Assembly: GCF_900182745.1 (NCBI RefSeq)
Contig: NZ_FXTY01000003.1
Span: 480,108-544,107 of the forward strand
Reading direction: 5' to 3'
Source of the DNA: Shimia sagamensis
GTDB taxonomy: Bacteria; Pseudomonadota; Alphaproteobacteria; Rhodobacterales; Rhodobacteraceae
Length of the DNA stretch: 64,000 nt
Positions 16,165 to 25,052 of this stretch are shown here, in pieces (the first letter of the stretch is position 1; every line of letters begins with the position of its first letter). A model generated the notes under the pieces. That model was not told the DNA's origin. It ran no database searches and saw only the letters and a list, made by a program, of their open reading frames with translations. A program made the position numbers and the translations under genes.

Positions 16165-17580
16165 ATGAGCCAGCCTTTGACTTCTCTTAGTGGACACACC
16201 ACGCCAATTCTGACCTTGCCAGATGCTGCACAGGATATTTACGACGGTGTGCGTGACATGCCGATCATTTCGCCACATGGTCATTGCAACCCGCGCTGGT
16301 TTGCAGAGAACCCGGCCTTTGCCGATCCAGCGGAGCTGTTGATCATTCCGGATCACTACATTTTGCGGATGCTCTACAGCCAAGGTGTTGCGTTGGAGGA
16401 TCTGGGAATCGGTGTGCCGCCGGAGAAGCGGGATGCCCGAGCGATTTTTCGTATTTTTGCCAACCATTGGCATAAATTCCGAGGCACCCCCAGTGACGCT
16501 TGGTTCGCCACAACTATGGCGCGGACCTTTGGCATCACAGCGACGCTGAACGCCGAAAATGCAGATACGTTTTTTGATAAGATTGACGCGGAACTGAAGG
16601 CGGCGCGGTTGCGGCCACAAGCGCTGTTGGAGGAATTCAACATCGAGGTGCTGGCCACAACGGACAATGCGTTGGATGATCTGAGCCATCACAAAGCGGC
16701 GCGGAAGCAGAAGTTGAGTGGCAAGATCATTCCGACATTCCGTCCGGACAGTATTTTGGACCCAAAGCATCCGGACTTCAAAGCGGACATCGTGAAACTG
16801 GCTGAGGTGACTGGCCAGGAAACCGAGAGCTTTGGCGGATATCTGGAAGCACTGCGCGACAGACGGGCGTATTTTATGGCCTATGGCGCAACAGCGACTG
16901 ACCACGCGGTGGCAGATCTGATGACCTGTTATTTGACCGAGAAACGGGCAGCGGCGTTGTATGCCAAGGCGTGCAGCGGCAAGATTACCCCAAAAGAGGC
17001 GCAGGTGTTTTACGGGCACATGCTGACCGAAATGGCGCAAATGTCGGCTGAAGATGGTCTGGTCATGCAGATTCATGCGGGCAGCAAGCGTAACACCAAT
17101 AGTGCGCTCTATAACAAGTTTGGCGCACACAAGGGGGCCGACATGCCTGTGCAGGTGAATTGGGTAGAGGGCATGGATGCGCTGCTCAATCGGGTTGGCA
17201 ACGAACGGGACATGAACATCCTGTTGTTCACCTTGGACGAAAGCGCCTATGCGCGTGAGTTGGCGCCGATGGCAGGGCATTGGCCCGCATTGCGGCTTGG
17301 GCCTCCGTGGTGGTTCCACGACAGCGCCAATGGCATTGCACGCTACCTGGATCAGGTGGTGGAGACCGCAGGCTATTGGAACCTGGCAGGTTTTAATGAC
17401 GACACGCGGGCCTTGATGTCGATCCCGGCACGGCATGACATGTGGCGGCGCGGCGTGAGCCTGCATCTGGCCCAGCAAAGAGGACGTGGCATTCTGGGTC
17501 GCAGTGATGTCGACGAGATTGCACAGCTCCTGTGTCGAGACCTCGCGATTGATGCCTATAAATTGGGAAAAGTTGTTTAA
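16165..17580 (+). CDS. uxaC: Glucuronate isomerase UxaC
   Basis: Isomerises D-glucuronate to D-fructuronate (and galacturonate to tagaturonate), the entry step of hexuronate catabolism. The 471-residue protein shows the amidohydrolase-type metal site near the N-terminus, PIISPHGHCNPRWFAEN, and other family segments such as MQIHAGSKRNTN and LGPPWWFHDSANG. The end, DLAIDAYKLGKVV, is a typical UxaC C-terminus. The start at 16165 (ATG) gives the usual length. It is divergent from uxuA and followed by a strong terminator. Confidence 0.95.
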   Translation: MSQPLTSLSGHTTPILTLPDAAQDIYDGVRDMPIISPHGHCNPRWFAENPAFADPAELLIIPDHYILRMLYSQGVALEDLGIGVPPEKRDARAIFRIFANHWHKFRGTPSDAWFATTMARTFGITATLNAENADTFFDKIDAELKAARLRPQALLEEFNIEVLATTDNALDDLSHHKAARKQKLSGKIIPTFRPDSILDPKHPDFKADIVKLAEVTGQETESFGGYLEALRDRRAYFMAYGATATDHAVADLMTCYLTEKRAAALYAKACSGKITPKEAQVFYGHMLTEMAQMSAEDGLVMQIHAGSKRNTNSALYNKFGAHKGADMPVQVNWVEGMDALLNRVGNERDMNILLFTLDESAYARELAPMAGHWPALRLGPPWWFHDSANGIARYLDQVVETAGYWNLAGFNDDTRALMSIPARHDMWRRGVSLHLAQQRGRGILGRSDVDEIAQLLCRDLAIDAYKLGKVV

Positions 17581-17627
17581 CGCAGCTTTTCCGAGGGTAA
17601 AATAATACCAATTTGCGTGATGCAAAC

Positions 17628-17658
17628 GCCCCGCAGCCGGTTTGGTTGTGGGGCTTTT
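17628..17658 (+). terminator. Intrinsic terminator of uxaC
   Basis: Eleven-pair GC-rich stem (17628-17638 with 17644-17654, including G-T pairs), five-base loop, then TTTT. Confidence 0.85.
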
Positions 17659-18363
17659 GACGGTTTTTGCGGTGGGATAATTACGGCGCATTTGCCACAA
17701 TCGCGGTCTTGTGCACGGAAATTGTTGCTTTTTTACGACTTTGAAACATGAACGTGAAAATGGCGGCGGAAAGTTGCCTGTGAACCGAATCCTGTTTTGT
17801 TTCAGCGGCGGGAGCGGAAAGCTTCGGGGAAGTTTCTCAGTTGATGAAATTGAAGATTGGATAAAATTTTCCGTAAATCAGAAGCGCTGCGTTAAGGTTC
17901 GGGCCCTTTTGGGGGGAGGTTCCTAACGGCGTTATGGGGCGTGCAAATATGTCATACCTTCGTGGGTTGCAGGCCCTGGTTTATGTTTATTTTATTGACT
18001 TTCTCTTTGTTTTTGGGCTTTTATCCGCGCAGCGCCTGGGAGCGTTAAAAATAATTTTTGGGCAAATATTCACTATGTGTACTCTCGTTTGCGCTCAGCC
18101 TGAGCTCGGCAGCAAAGTTCAATTTTGTAATTGGTCCAAAGATCCATAGGGCGTCCGCAGCAAATATTGGCGTGACAGCATTATTAGATCGGTAACCACT
18201 TTCGCAAATACAGTCCACTCAAGAGCACCAAGAACAGGTGCTGTCCTTGGCATTGTCACAGAACATGCGGTGGGAACCGGTGGAATGCCCCTGTATTCAG
18301 GGAAACTCCATCTGTATTAAGGGCGCGAGCCTAGGTGCGAATAACAGGAAGTTGAAGACCAGA
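17659..18363. other. AT-richer intergenic region ahead of the capsule locus
   Basis: About 700 bases between the uxaC terminator and the KpsD-like gene. It is visibly richer in A/T and poly-T tracts than its surroundings. A short frame at 17934-18149 reads hydrophobic but has no ribosome-binding site or recognisable homology. The region probably contains the capsule promoter and a long untranslated leader; no specific element was recognised. Confidence 0.4.
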
Positions 18364-19512
18364 ATGGTTGTGAAGGCGAAGCTAGAAAAAATGCGGTGGG
18401 GCCGGGCAATTGTCGCGGCTGTTGCTGTGTTGGCTATTGCGGGCTGTTCTACCTTGCCGGGCCAAGGCACCAGCAAGGCTATGATCACCATGACAGATGA
18501 GGTGGCGAACAACGAAAACGTCACCCGAAACTTTGCGCTTGTGCCGGTTACACCGGCAGTGATCGGGAAGATCGGCGCGCCAATGAAAGCTGGTTTTGCA
18601 GGCAGTCTCAGTTCGCGCAGCACGTCAAGCGCGGGCACAAAAATCCGTGTTGGTGATCGGCTGACCGTGCGGATTTGGGAAAGCTCACCTGAGGGGCTCT
18701 TCTCGACTGTTGAGCAAAAGTCCTCAGCGATCCCGGTTATTGTTAGCAACGATGGCAATATCAATATTCCGTACGTTGGAAATCTGCCGGTGGCGGGTTT
18801 GACGGTGGATCAGGTGCGCACTGATGTTGCGGACGGTCTGCGCGGCAAAGCTGTTGATCCAGAAGTTTCCGTCATTCTCGAAAAAGGTGGCGCACAAAGT
18901 GTGACCGTCGTGGGTGATTCCCGTGCTCCCGGACGGTTTGATATTCCGGCCAGCGGCCTGCGTCTTTTGGATGCGGTGGCCATGGCTGGCGGAGCAACGC
19001 AGCCAACCCATGATATGGAAGTGAGTCTGGTGCGGGGCAGCTCCGTGGCGCGGGCACGTTTGGATGAGGTCGTCTCGACCGGAAATGCCAATGTGTGGTT
19101 GCAACCGCGCGACACAGTTCAGTTGCTACATAGCCCACGCTCGTTCTCGGCTTTTGGCGCAGTGAAGAAGCCGTCTCAGTATCCGTTTAACACAGAGAAC
19201 GTCACTCTTGCTGAAGCCATAAGCAAAGTGGGCGGCCTAGATGACAAAACAGCAGATGACAGCGGTGTGTTCCTTTTTCGGTTCGAAAACCGTGATCGGG
19301 TAAAAAGTACTGGGGTAACTTTACCAGATTTAACCTATTCCAAAGGTGTTCCGACGATTTATTGGGTCGACCTGAACTCACCGGAAGCCATTTTCATGAC
19401 TCAAGCCTTCAATCTGCGGGACAAGGACGTGCTTTTTGTCGCAAATGCGCCTTCCACCGATCTGGCCAAATTCGTCGCTATTGTGGCGGCAACATTAGCG
19501 ATAGCGAGTTGA
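18364..19512 (+). CDS. Capsule polysaccharide export lipoprotein (KpsD/Wza-like)
   Basis: Outer-membrane polysaccharide export (OPX) protein. With the ATG at 18364 it is 382 residues and starts with a lipoprotein signal peptide whose lipobox, LAIAGC, places the acylated Cys at residue 28. A polysaccharide export domain follows (KIRVGDRLTVRIWE, then the strand NDGNINIPYVGNLPVAGLTVDQV) and then SLBB-type repeats (QSVTVVGDSRAPGRFDIPASGLRLLDAVAMAGG; SFSAFGAVKKPSQYPF). The start at 18364 was preferred to 18238 because the signal peptide would otherwise be buried; 18391 is also possible. It heads a tight operon with the three next genes (4-base gap, 8-base overlap, 4-base gap) and pairs functionally with KpsE/M/T downstream. 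Confidence 0.88.
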   Translation: MVVKAKLEKMRWGRAIVAAVAVLAIAGCSTLPGQGTSKAMITMTDEVANNENVTRNFALVPVTPAVIGKIGAPMKAGFAGSLSSRSTSSAGTKIRVGDRLTVRIWESSPEGLFSTVEQKSSAIPVIVSNDGNINIPYVGNLPVAGLTVDQVRTDVADGLRGKAVDPEVSVILEKGGAQSVTVVGDSRAPGRFDIPASGLRLLDAVAMAGGATQPTHDMEVSLVRGSSVARARLDEVVSTGNANVWLQPRDTVQLLHSPRSFSAFGAVKKPSQYPFNTENVTLAEAISKVGGLDDKTADDSGVFLFRFENRDRVKSTGVTLPDLTYSKGVPTIYWVDLNSPEAIFMTQAFNLRDKDVLFVANAPSTDLAKFVAIVAATLAIAS

Positions 19513-19516
19513 CCTG

Positions 19517-20260
19517 ATGAGTTTACATCGACTGACACGTCCCCACCCCGAACCTCAGGTGTCTTTCCTGTTGTTGTCTGGTGGTGTGGGTGCGCGTTCA
19601 AATCACCACGAGCCAAAACAATTTTATAAATTGGCCGGCCACCCGATGGTCGCACATTCGATTATTGCCGCTGTGCGTACCCCAAATGTGGTTGAGATCG
19701 TGGTCAATGCACCAAAAGGCTATGAAGAGCGGACCCGCGAAATCATGGAAGCCTATTGTGCCGGCCTGCCGTACAAAATTATTCCAGCAGGTGAGACGCG
19801 GCAGGAGAGTTGTGAAGCTCTGGTCGCCGCCGCCGAAAAAGACATTGTGGTGCTACATGAGGCAGCCCGCCCCTTTATAAAATTCGATATGCTGTCGGAG
19901 CTGATCGAGAATGAAGCAGAGAATGCAGGTTATTGTCTTGCGATCTCTTTTTCGATGTGTCGGATCAACACGGAAACACGCCTCGTTAAGCGGGGCGTGT
20001 CACGTGAGAAGGTTTTTGATATACAGTTGCCACAGAAGTTTGCGCGGGAAACCCTGCTTGCGGCGCACGCCAAAGCTCGGAAGAAAGCCAAGTCCTACAA
20101 TGAGGATTCTGTAATGGTGGTGAAAATGACCAAACAGCCGGTCCTCTCTTTGGAGGGCTCTAGCCGCAACATCAAAATAACCACTCCAGAAGATTTCATT
20201 ATAGCGGAAGGCATGATGAAGGATTTCCACAGCAAAGGAAAAGTGCCTGCCCATGACTAA
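19517..20260 (+). CDS. IspD/TarI-family cytidylyltransferase, probably CDP-polyol forming
   Basis: 247 residues with the nucleotidyltransferase signature LLLSGGVGARSNHHEPKQF, the segment GETRQESCEALV, an LHEAARPF motif (DAARP in most relatives), and IKITTPEDFIIAE near the end. The last motif and the context fit the TarI/Bcs1 branch that forms CDP-ribitol from ribitol 5-phosphate rather than IspD of isoprenoid synthesis. The adjacent SDR gene overlaps by eight bases. In Haemophilus influenzae Bcs1 (Acs1) these two activities, cytidylyltransferase and SDR reductase, are fused in one protein. The substrate could be ribitol, glycerol or another polyol phosphate. No in-window gene suggests isoprenoid synthesis. 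Confidence 0.78.
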   Translation: MSLHRLTRPHPEPQVSFLLLSGGVGARSNHHEPKQFYKLAGHPMVAHSIIAAVRTPNVVEIVVNAPKGYEERTREIMEAYCAGLPYKIIPAGETRQESCEALVAAAEKDIVVLHEAARPFIKFDMLSELIENEAENAGYCLAISFSMCRINTETRLVKRGVSREKVFDIQLPQKFARETLLAAHAKARKKAKSYNEDSVMVVKMTKQPVLSLEGSSRNIKITTPEDFIIAEGMMKDFHSKGKVPAHD

Positions 20261-20957
20261 GACTGTTTTAATTAGCGGAGCCTCAAAGGGTATTGGTCTT
20301 GCAACGGCTCGCCGTTTCGCGCGTGGTATCGACGATGTGAGCTGCATTGTCATGGTGGCACGGAAATCTGACGCTTTTGACAGTGCTTTTGCGGAAGTCC
20401 GCGCCATCTCTGGCAATCGCCAGATTTTCCAAGTTGAGGCAGACTTGTCCAATCCGGAAGCTGTGAAAGACGTGTTTGACCGGCTGGATGCGGAAAACGT
20501 TGCCGTGAACTACATCGTGAACAATGCAGGCTATGCCAAACCGGCGTCCATCAACGAAACCCACATGGTGGATTTTGAGATGACCATGCGGGTGAACGTC
20601 TATGCACCGTTCCGCTTCGTTCAAGAGGCGCTGTTGCGCAACCATCCGTTGGAAAAAGTGATCAACATTGCCTCCACTGCGGGCACCAAAGGCCGTTCCG
20701 GCTGGATGTCCTATTCGACCTCCAAGGCTGCGGTGATCAATATGTCCGAAGTGATGCGTGACGAGTTGGCACCGTATGGTGTCGATGTTGTGTGCCTGTC
20801 GCCCGGTCGCTGTGCCACCGACCTGCGTAAGAAGCTGGCGCCTGATGAAGACCCAACCACAATTATGCAACCGGAGCAGGTTGCCGACGTGATTGCGATG
20901 ATGTCTTCGCCAACCGGCAAAATGCTGTTGAGCGAAAACTTGGTGGTGCGCTGCTAA
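20253..20957 (+). CDS. Short-chain dehydrogenase, probable polyol-phosphate reductase
   Basis: 234-residue SDR. The dinucleotide site is SGASKGIG (residues about 8-15), the structural NNAG is present, and the catalytic triad appears as Ser in NIASTAG, then YSTSK (Tyr-x-x-x-Lys). It overlaps the upstream cytidylyltransferase gene by eight bases and precedes the transferase gene by four, so it works in the same pathway. By analogy with the C-terminal half of Bcs1, it would reduce ribulose 5-phosphate to ribitol 5-phosphate before cytidylylation. The substrate is inferred from neighbours, not from sequence. Confidence 0.75.
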   Translation: MTKTVLISGASKGIGLATARRFARGIDDVSCIVMVARKSDAFDSAFAEVRAISGNRQIFQVEADLSNPEAVKDVFDRLDAENVAVNYIVNNAGYAKPASINETHMVDFEMTMRVNVYAPFRFVQEALLRNHPLEKVINIASTAGTKGRSGWMSYSTSKAAVINMSEVMRDELAPYGVDVVCLSPGRCATDLRKKLAPDEDPTTIMQPEQVADVIAMMSSPTGKMLLSENLVVRC

Positions 20958-20961
20958 ACCC

Positions 20962-22248
20962 ATGTTGAAAGTTCAGGACACAAATAGTTTGGTGACGCGG
21001 GAAGAACCCACTGGCAATAGCTCTGAGGCCGCGCCGCAAGAGCGAAGCGTACCGATTGCGTCGCGAGATGTGGAAGCTGTGCCTGATCAAGCGGTCTATC
21101 TGGACAGCCCGGTGCTATCTGCTGTCAACCAAATCCGTCCTTTCTTTGAGAGTGGTGCCTACGGCAAATCTGACACGCCGCTGTTGCTGCGCCACAGCGC
21201 TTTGATCCGCATGCAGCGGTTGTTCAGCCGGTTGCCGACAGATCTTGATGTACGACCGGTCAAGGGCCGCAACGGTTCACGGTTCCCACTGCGTCCGGGT
21301 GGGGTTTTGTTTTATCCGTTCAATTCGCTGTCCAACCTCCAGACCGTGGCCAATCGGTCTTTCCGTCACGTGTTAACCTTGCACGGGGAGAGCAACAAGA
21401 GCGCGTCGATGCGACCGGCGTCCCGGATGTATGACTACGTGTCCGTTGCGGGCCCGTTGGCGCGGGACCGGTATCTGGACGCAGGTATTTTCACCGCGTC
21501 AGACGTAGACCAGGGCCGCCTGGTGATGATGGGTGACACATTTGTGCAATCCATGCCCTGGATCAAACCGACGCGAATTACAGACACGGCGCCGGTGATT
21601 TTTTATTCGCCCACTTGGGAAGGCTATGGCAGCGAAGCCGACAACTACAGTTCGGTTGTTGGTATGCGCGGGTTTATGGCGGTTCTAAAGGCGGCGCGCG
21701 CCCTGGACCTGCATCGAGTTGTCGTTAAGCCGCATCCCTATTTGGGCATGCTGCGTCCCGCGATGGTGCGGGAATTTATCTCTGGCATCCGGCTGTTGCG
21801 GCGGTCCGGGCTGCAAGTGTCGGTGGCCATGCGCCATGCCAGCCTGCAGTTGAAATTTGGCTGCCATACCCAATTGAGCCGTTTGGCGACCATCGAAGAA
21901 GATGACAGCGCGCCAACTGCAGTGGCGCTGGCACTGTGTGATATCTCCGGCATGGAAGCGATCTTCCTCAAGCAGCGCATTCGCCACGTGGTGTTGGTGC
22001 GGGAGAGTGACGTGCCAAAAGGCCTTGAAACGATTTACAACCGCAAGTCCATCATGTCGCACCAGGATCCGGAAACTGCGGTGATGGATTACTTGGACTG
22101 TGCTGAGGACATTGATGCGGCGCATCGAAAGATGGTGTTTGGCTGGCAGAATCCTGAGTTGGAGGGCGTGTCGGCGAGTTCAGCACGGCGATGGCTGATT
22201 GATTATGTGCGCAGAGACCCGTTCTGGTCGCAGGCAAAGTCGATATGA
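20962..22248 (+). CDS. CDP-polyol phosphotransferase-like protein (TagF/TarL-like)
   Basis: 428 residues, no signal peptide. Features of the CDP-glycerol/ribitol phosphotransferase fold are VLTLHGESNKSASMRPASRMYDYVSVAGPLARDRYLDAG, matching the conserved 'HG..K' and following YD..v.G block, then IFYSPTWEGYGSEADNY, matching the 'aPTwR' segment, then VVVKPHPYLGM and LCDISGMEAIFLKQRIRHVVL, matching the 'DYSS..fd' region (here DISGMEA). About 100 N-terminal residues are of unclear nature. It ends a four-gene operon that starts with the OPX protein. It probably polymerises or transfers polyol-phosphate units. A KpsS/KpsC-like Kdo transferase is a less likely alternative. Confidence 0.68.
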   Translation: MLKVQDTNSLVTREEPTGNSSEAAPQERSVPIASRDVEAVPDQAVYLDSPVLSAVNQIRPFFESGAYGKSDTPLLLRHSALIRMQRLFSRLPTDLDVRPVKGRNGSRFPLRPGGVLFYPFNSLSNLQTVANRSFRHVLTLHGESNKSASMRPASRMYDYVSVAGPLARDRYLDAGIFTASDVDQGRLVMMGDTFVQSMPWIKPTRITDTAPVIFYSPTWEGYGSEADNYSSVVGMRGFMAVLKAARALDLHRVVVKPHPYLGMLRPAMVREFISGIRLLRRSGLQVSVAMRHASLQLKFGCHTQLSRLATIEEDDSAPTAVALALCDISGMEAIFLKQRIRHVVLVRESDVPKGLETIYNRKSIMSHQDPETAVMDYLDCAEDIDAAHRKMVFGWQNPELEGVSASSARRWLIDYVRRDPFWSQAKSI

Positions 22249-22427
22249 CCTGCCCCGGCTTTTCCTGATGTGGGGAGGCTGCAGGTGTTAGGTAAACTTG
22301 TTTAGGGTGTCTCTCACATTAATTAGAACGATGCGTGACATGAGTGTTGCGCGGCCACTCTACCGCAAAGCAGTGGTATTGTGACGAAAGCAGAAGACGG
22401 TGCCAGAAGGCGCATGAAAGGTAAGAC

Positions 22428-23621
22428 ATGGCAAAAGTCAAAGCATTGAAGACGGCCGCAAAGACTGACGGCCCGACCGGTGTTATGCAGGCGCCTCCCA
22501 AATTGTCACCGCTCAAACACAAGCGGTGGGGTTTGATACTGTCTTTCCTGATGCTGTTTTGGGTGCCAGTTGGGCTGGGCGGGGCGTATTTTGGGGTCAT
22601 TGCCTCTGATCGCTATGCTGCCGGAGCCAGTTTTGTGATCCGTGGTCTTGAAGGCGGCGGGACACCTGATTTTGTGACCTCTTTTACAGGGCTTTCGCCC
22701 AGCGGAAGCACCACCTCCGACAGCTATGTCGTGCGCAATTTTCTGGAAAGTGCAGATCTGTTGCGCCAGTTGGATGCGGAACTGGATATGCGCGGGCATT
22801 ATTCGCAAGAGTTTATCGACCCAATTGCCCGGTTCCGCCCGGACAGCACGTTTGAGGAACTTGTGAAATACTGGCAATGGCGGATCAAAACCACCTACGA
22901 CAGCACCACTGGAATTGTGACATATGAGGTGCAGGCGTTTGATCCGGAGATGGCAGAGCGATTGGCACAGGTGGCCTTGGCAGCTGCGGACCGATTGGTG
23001 AACGAGTTGTCGGAAAAAGCCCGCCAGGACTCGGTGCAGTTTGCTGGCAAAGAAGTGGAACGTGCCGAGGAACGCGTACGTAAAGTGCGCCTGCAGCTGG
23101 TGGATTTTCGGGCGGAACGTGGCACGGTGGATCCGGTGATCAATGCCCAACTTGATGCGGAGTTGATGTCCTCGCTTGAGACCAAACTGGTGGATATTCA
23201 GGCGCGGATCAACGCGCTGTCTGGGTCCGTGGATGCGGACTCGCCGATGCTTGTTCAACTCAACCGCCAAGCTGTTGCGCTGGAAGAGCAAATTCTGCAA
23301 CGCCGGGCGTTGATTGGGCGGGTTGGAGATGCGGACAGCAAAAGAAACACAGCTGAGGCGCTGGCCGCCTATGAAGGGCTGTTGATTGAACAGAACTTCG
23401 CACAGCAAAGCTATGCCTCCGCCATGGTGTCTTTGGAAACGGCACGTATGGATGCGGACCGTCAGCAGCGGTATCTTGCTGTGTTCGCGCGCCCATTTGT
23501 GCCTAACGAACCTGCCTATCCGGTGCGTGTGCGTGACTTCTTTCTTGTGATAGTCGCTTCGTTTGCGCTTTGGGCGATCTCCATGTTGATCGCTTACACC
23601 ATTCGGGATCACATGCGCTGA
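22428..23621 (+). CDS. kpsE: Capsule export inner-membrane protein KpsE-like (polysaccharide co-polymerase)
   Basis: 397 residues with one membrane helix near the N-terminus (LILSFLMLFWVPVGLGGAYF, about residues 36-55), a large periplasmic part rich in predicted coiled coil (KEVERAEERVRKVRLQLVDFRAERG), and a second helix at the C-terminus (FFLVIVASFALWAISMLIAY). This is the architecture of the KpsE/CtrB/BexC family that links the ABC exporter to the OPX pore. The start ATG at 22428 follows AAGGTAAG. The 179-base gap from the preceding gene may hold a separate promoter. It is ten bases ahead of kpsM. Confidence 0.88.
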   Translation: MAKVKALKTAAKTDGPTGVMQAPPKLSPLKHKRWGLILSFLMLFWVPVGLGGAYFGVIASDRYAAGASFVIRGLEGGGTPDFVTSFTGLSPSGSTTSDSYVVRNFLESADLLRQLDAELDMRGHYSQEFIDPIARFRPDSTFEELVKYWQWRIKTTYDSTTGIVTYEVQAFDPEMAERLAQVALAAADRLVNELSEKARQDSVQFAGKEVERAEERVRKVRLQLVDFRAERGTVDPVINAQLDAELMSSLETKLVDIQARINALSGSVDADSPMLVQLNRQAVALEEQILQRRALIGRVGDADSKRNTAEALAAYEGLLIEQNFAQQSYASAMVSLETARMDADRQQRYLAVFARPFVPNEPAYPVRVRDFFLVIVASFALWAISMLIAYTIRDHMR

Positions 23622-23631
23622 GGTCGGGCTG

Positions 23632-24399
23632 ATGTTTTATGCCATCTGGCTGCAAATTCGGGTCATTGCCGCGTTGACCCTGCGCGAAACGCGCATGACC
23701 TTTGGAACCTCACATTCCGGGTATTTTTGGGCCGTGTTTCAGCCAATTTTCTCGGTGTCGTTTCTGATGACATTGTTTTACCTCATCGGGAGGCAGGCCC
23801 CGTTTGGGCCGTCGTTGGCGTTGTTTTTTGCCACGGCTGTGTTGACGTTGGAGTTCTATAACAAACTGTCTGCATCGCTAATGCGGGCGTTTCGGTCCAA
23901 CAAATCGCTGTTGTCTTACCCCATGATCAAAGAGCCGGACACGCTGTTTGCACGCCTGTCGCTGATTGCCTGTACCTTTATTGTGATCAACGTGGTGTTC
24001 TACAGCGGGCTGATTGCCTTTGGTTTGGGTCAGTTTCCGGCGCACCCAGAGCTGGTGGTATTTGCATTTTTGACCACGTGTTTGTTTGGGTTCGGAGTTG
24101 GATCGATAAACGCAATTCTCTATCAAAAGAACCAGGCTTGGCAGCACATCGAAAAGATTTTCGCGCGGCCGCTCTTCTTTTTGTCGGGTGTGTTTTACAT
24201 CCCCTCGACCATGCCTCCAGAGGCGGTGGCCATCATCAAATGGAACCCGATTTTGCACATTGTGGAGCTGACTCGGGAAGGGTTTTATTCGAACTACCGC
24301 AGCGATGTGCTCAATATTGCGTATCCGATTGGGCTTGGGGCGGCGTTGGTGATCATTGCGCTATTTGCCGAACGTATCACCCGTAAACAGAGGGCCTGA
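23632..24399 (+). CDS. kpsM: Capsule ABC transporter permease KpsM-like
   Basis: 255 residues with six hydrophobic helices of the ABC-2 permease type. The N-terminal amphipathic segment IAALTLRETRMTFGTSHSGYFWA is typical for polysaccharide exporters (the family motif around R-T-R-F/Y). The ribosome-binding site lies in the kpsE stop region (GAGGTCGG). KpsM pairs with the ATPase KpsT encoded two bases downstream, and together with KpsE and the OPX lipoprotein makes a complete trans-envelope exporter. Confidence 0.92.
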   Translation: MFYAIWLQIRVIAALTLRETRMTFGTSHSGYFWAVFQPIFSVSFLMTLFYLIGRQAPFGPSLALFFATAVLTLEFYNKLSASLMRAFRSNKSLLSYPMIKEPDTLFARLSLIACTFIVINVVFYSGLIAFGLGQFPAHPELVVFAFLTTCLFGFGVGSINAILYQKNQAWQHIEKIFARPLFFLSGVFYIPSTMPPEAVAIIKWNPILHIVELTREGFYSNYRSDVLNIAYPIGLGAALVIIALFAERITRKQRA

Positions 24400-24401
24400 C
24401 C

Positions 24402-25052
24402 ATGATTGCCTTTGAAAACGTGACCAAGATTTACAATGTGAAGGGTGTCAAAAAGGTGATCCTGGATGACGCGTCGTATCGGTTTGAAGATCGTAAGAAT
24501 GTCGCGCTGATGGGACACAATGGTGCAGGCAAATCGACCATGATGCGGATGATTGCCGGGATTGAGTTGCCAACCTCGGGCCGGGTGCGCCGCACCGAAA
24601 AGGTAAGCTGGCCGATGGGGTTTGCACGCGGGTTTAACGGCATGATGACCGGTGTGGAAAACATACGTTTTGTGTCGCGTGTCTACGGATGCCACACGGA
24701 AACGGTATTGGAACAAGTGCAGGAATTTGCGCAGTTGGGTAAATCGCTTGACCTGCCGATTCAGACCTTTTCCAGTGGGATGAAGGCGCGTCTGGCCTTT
24801 GGCTTGTCCCTGGCGATTAGCTTTGAGTGCTACTTAATCGATGAGGTTACGGCAGTTGGAGACCGTCGATTCAAAAGGAAAAGTCGAAAGGCGCTCAAGG
24901 ACAAGATCAAAGATGCGCGCGTTGTGATGATTTCGCACTCCGAGAAAACCATCAAAGATTACTGTGACTGCGGCGTGTTTGCCTATGGCAGCAAACTGTA
25001 CCACTACGATGACGTCAATGAATTGCTTAAGGACTACAGAAAGTTTTGTTGA
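24402..25052 (+). CDS. kpsT: Capsule ABC transporter ATPase KpsT-like
   Basis: 216-residue ATP-binding subunit. Walker A is GHNGAGKST (residues 38-46), the signature is FSSGMKARLAFG, the Walker B region is YLIDEVTAVGD, and the switch His appears in VVMISHSEKTIKDY. Lengths and motifs match KpsT/CtrD/BexA rather than the longer Wzt proteins with a carbohydrate-binding tail. The stop codon overlaps the ATG of the next gene (TGATG), so the exported phosphoesterase-like protein is translationally coupled. Confidence 0.93.
   Translation: MIAFENVTKIYNVKGVKKVILDDASYRFEDRKNVALMGHNGAGKSTMMRMIAGIELPTSGRVRRTEKVSWPMGFARGFNGMMTGVENIRFVSRVYGCHTETVLEQVQEFAQLGKSLDLPIQTFSSGMKARLAFGLSLAISFECYLIDEVTAVGDRRFKRKSRKALKDKIKDARVVMISHSEKTIKDYCDCGVFAYGSKLYHYDDVNELLKDYRKFC

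Noticed and set aside
17934..18149. Short hydrophobic frame upstream of the capsule locus
   Set aside because: No ribosome-binding site, no homology I recognise; probably chance in an A/T-rich leader.
22249..22427. Possible terminator after the polyol-transferase gene (CCTGC...GCAGG)
   Set aside because: Arms are short, the loop is long and no T-run follows; not convincing.
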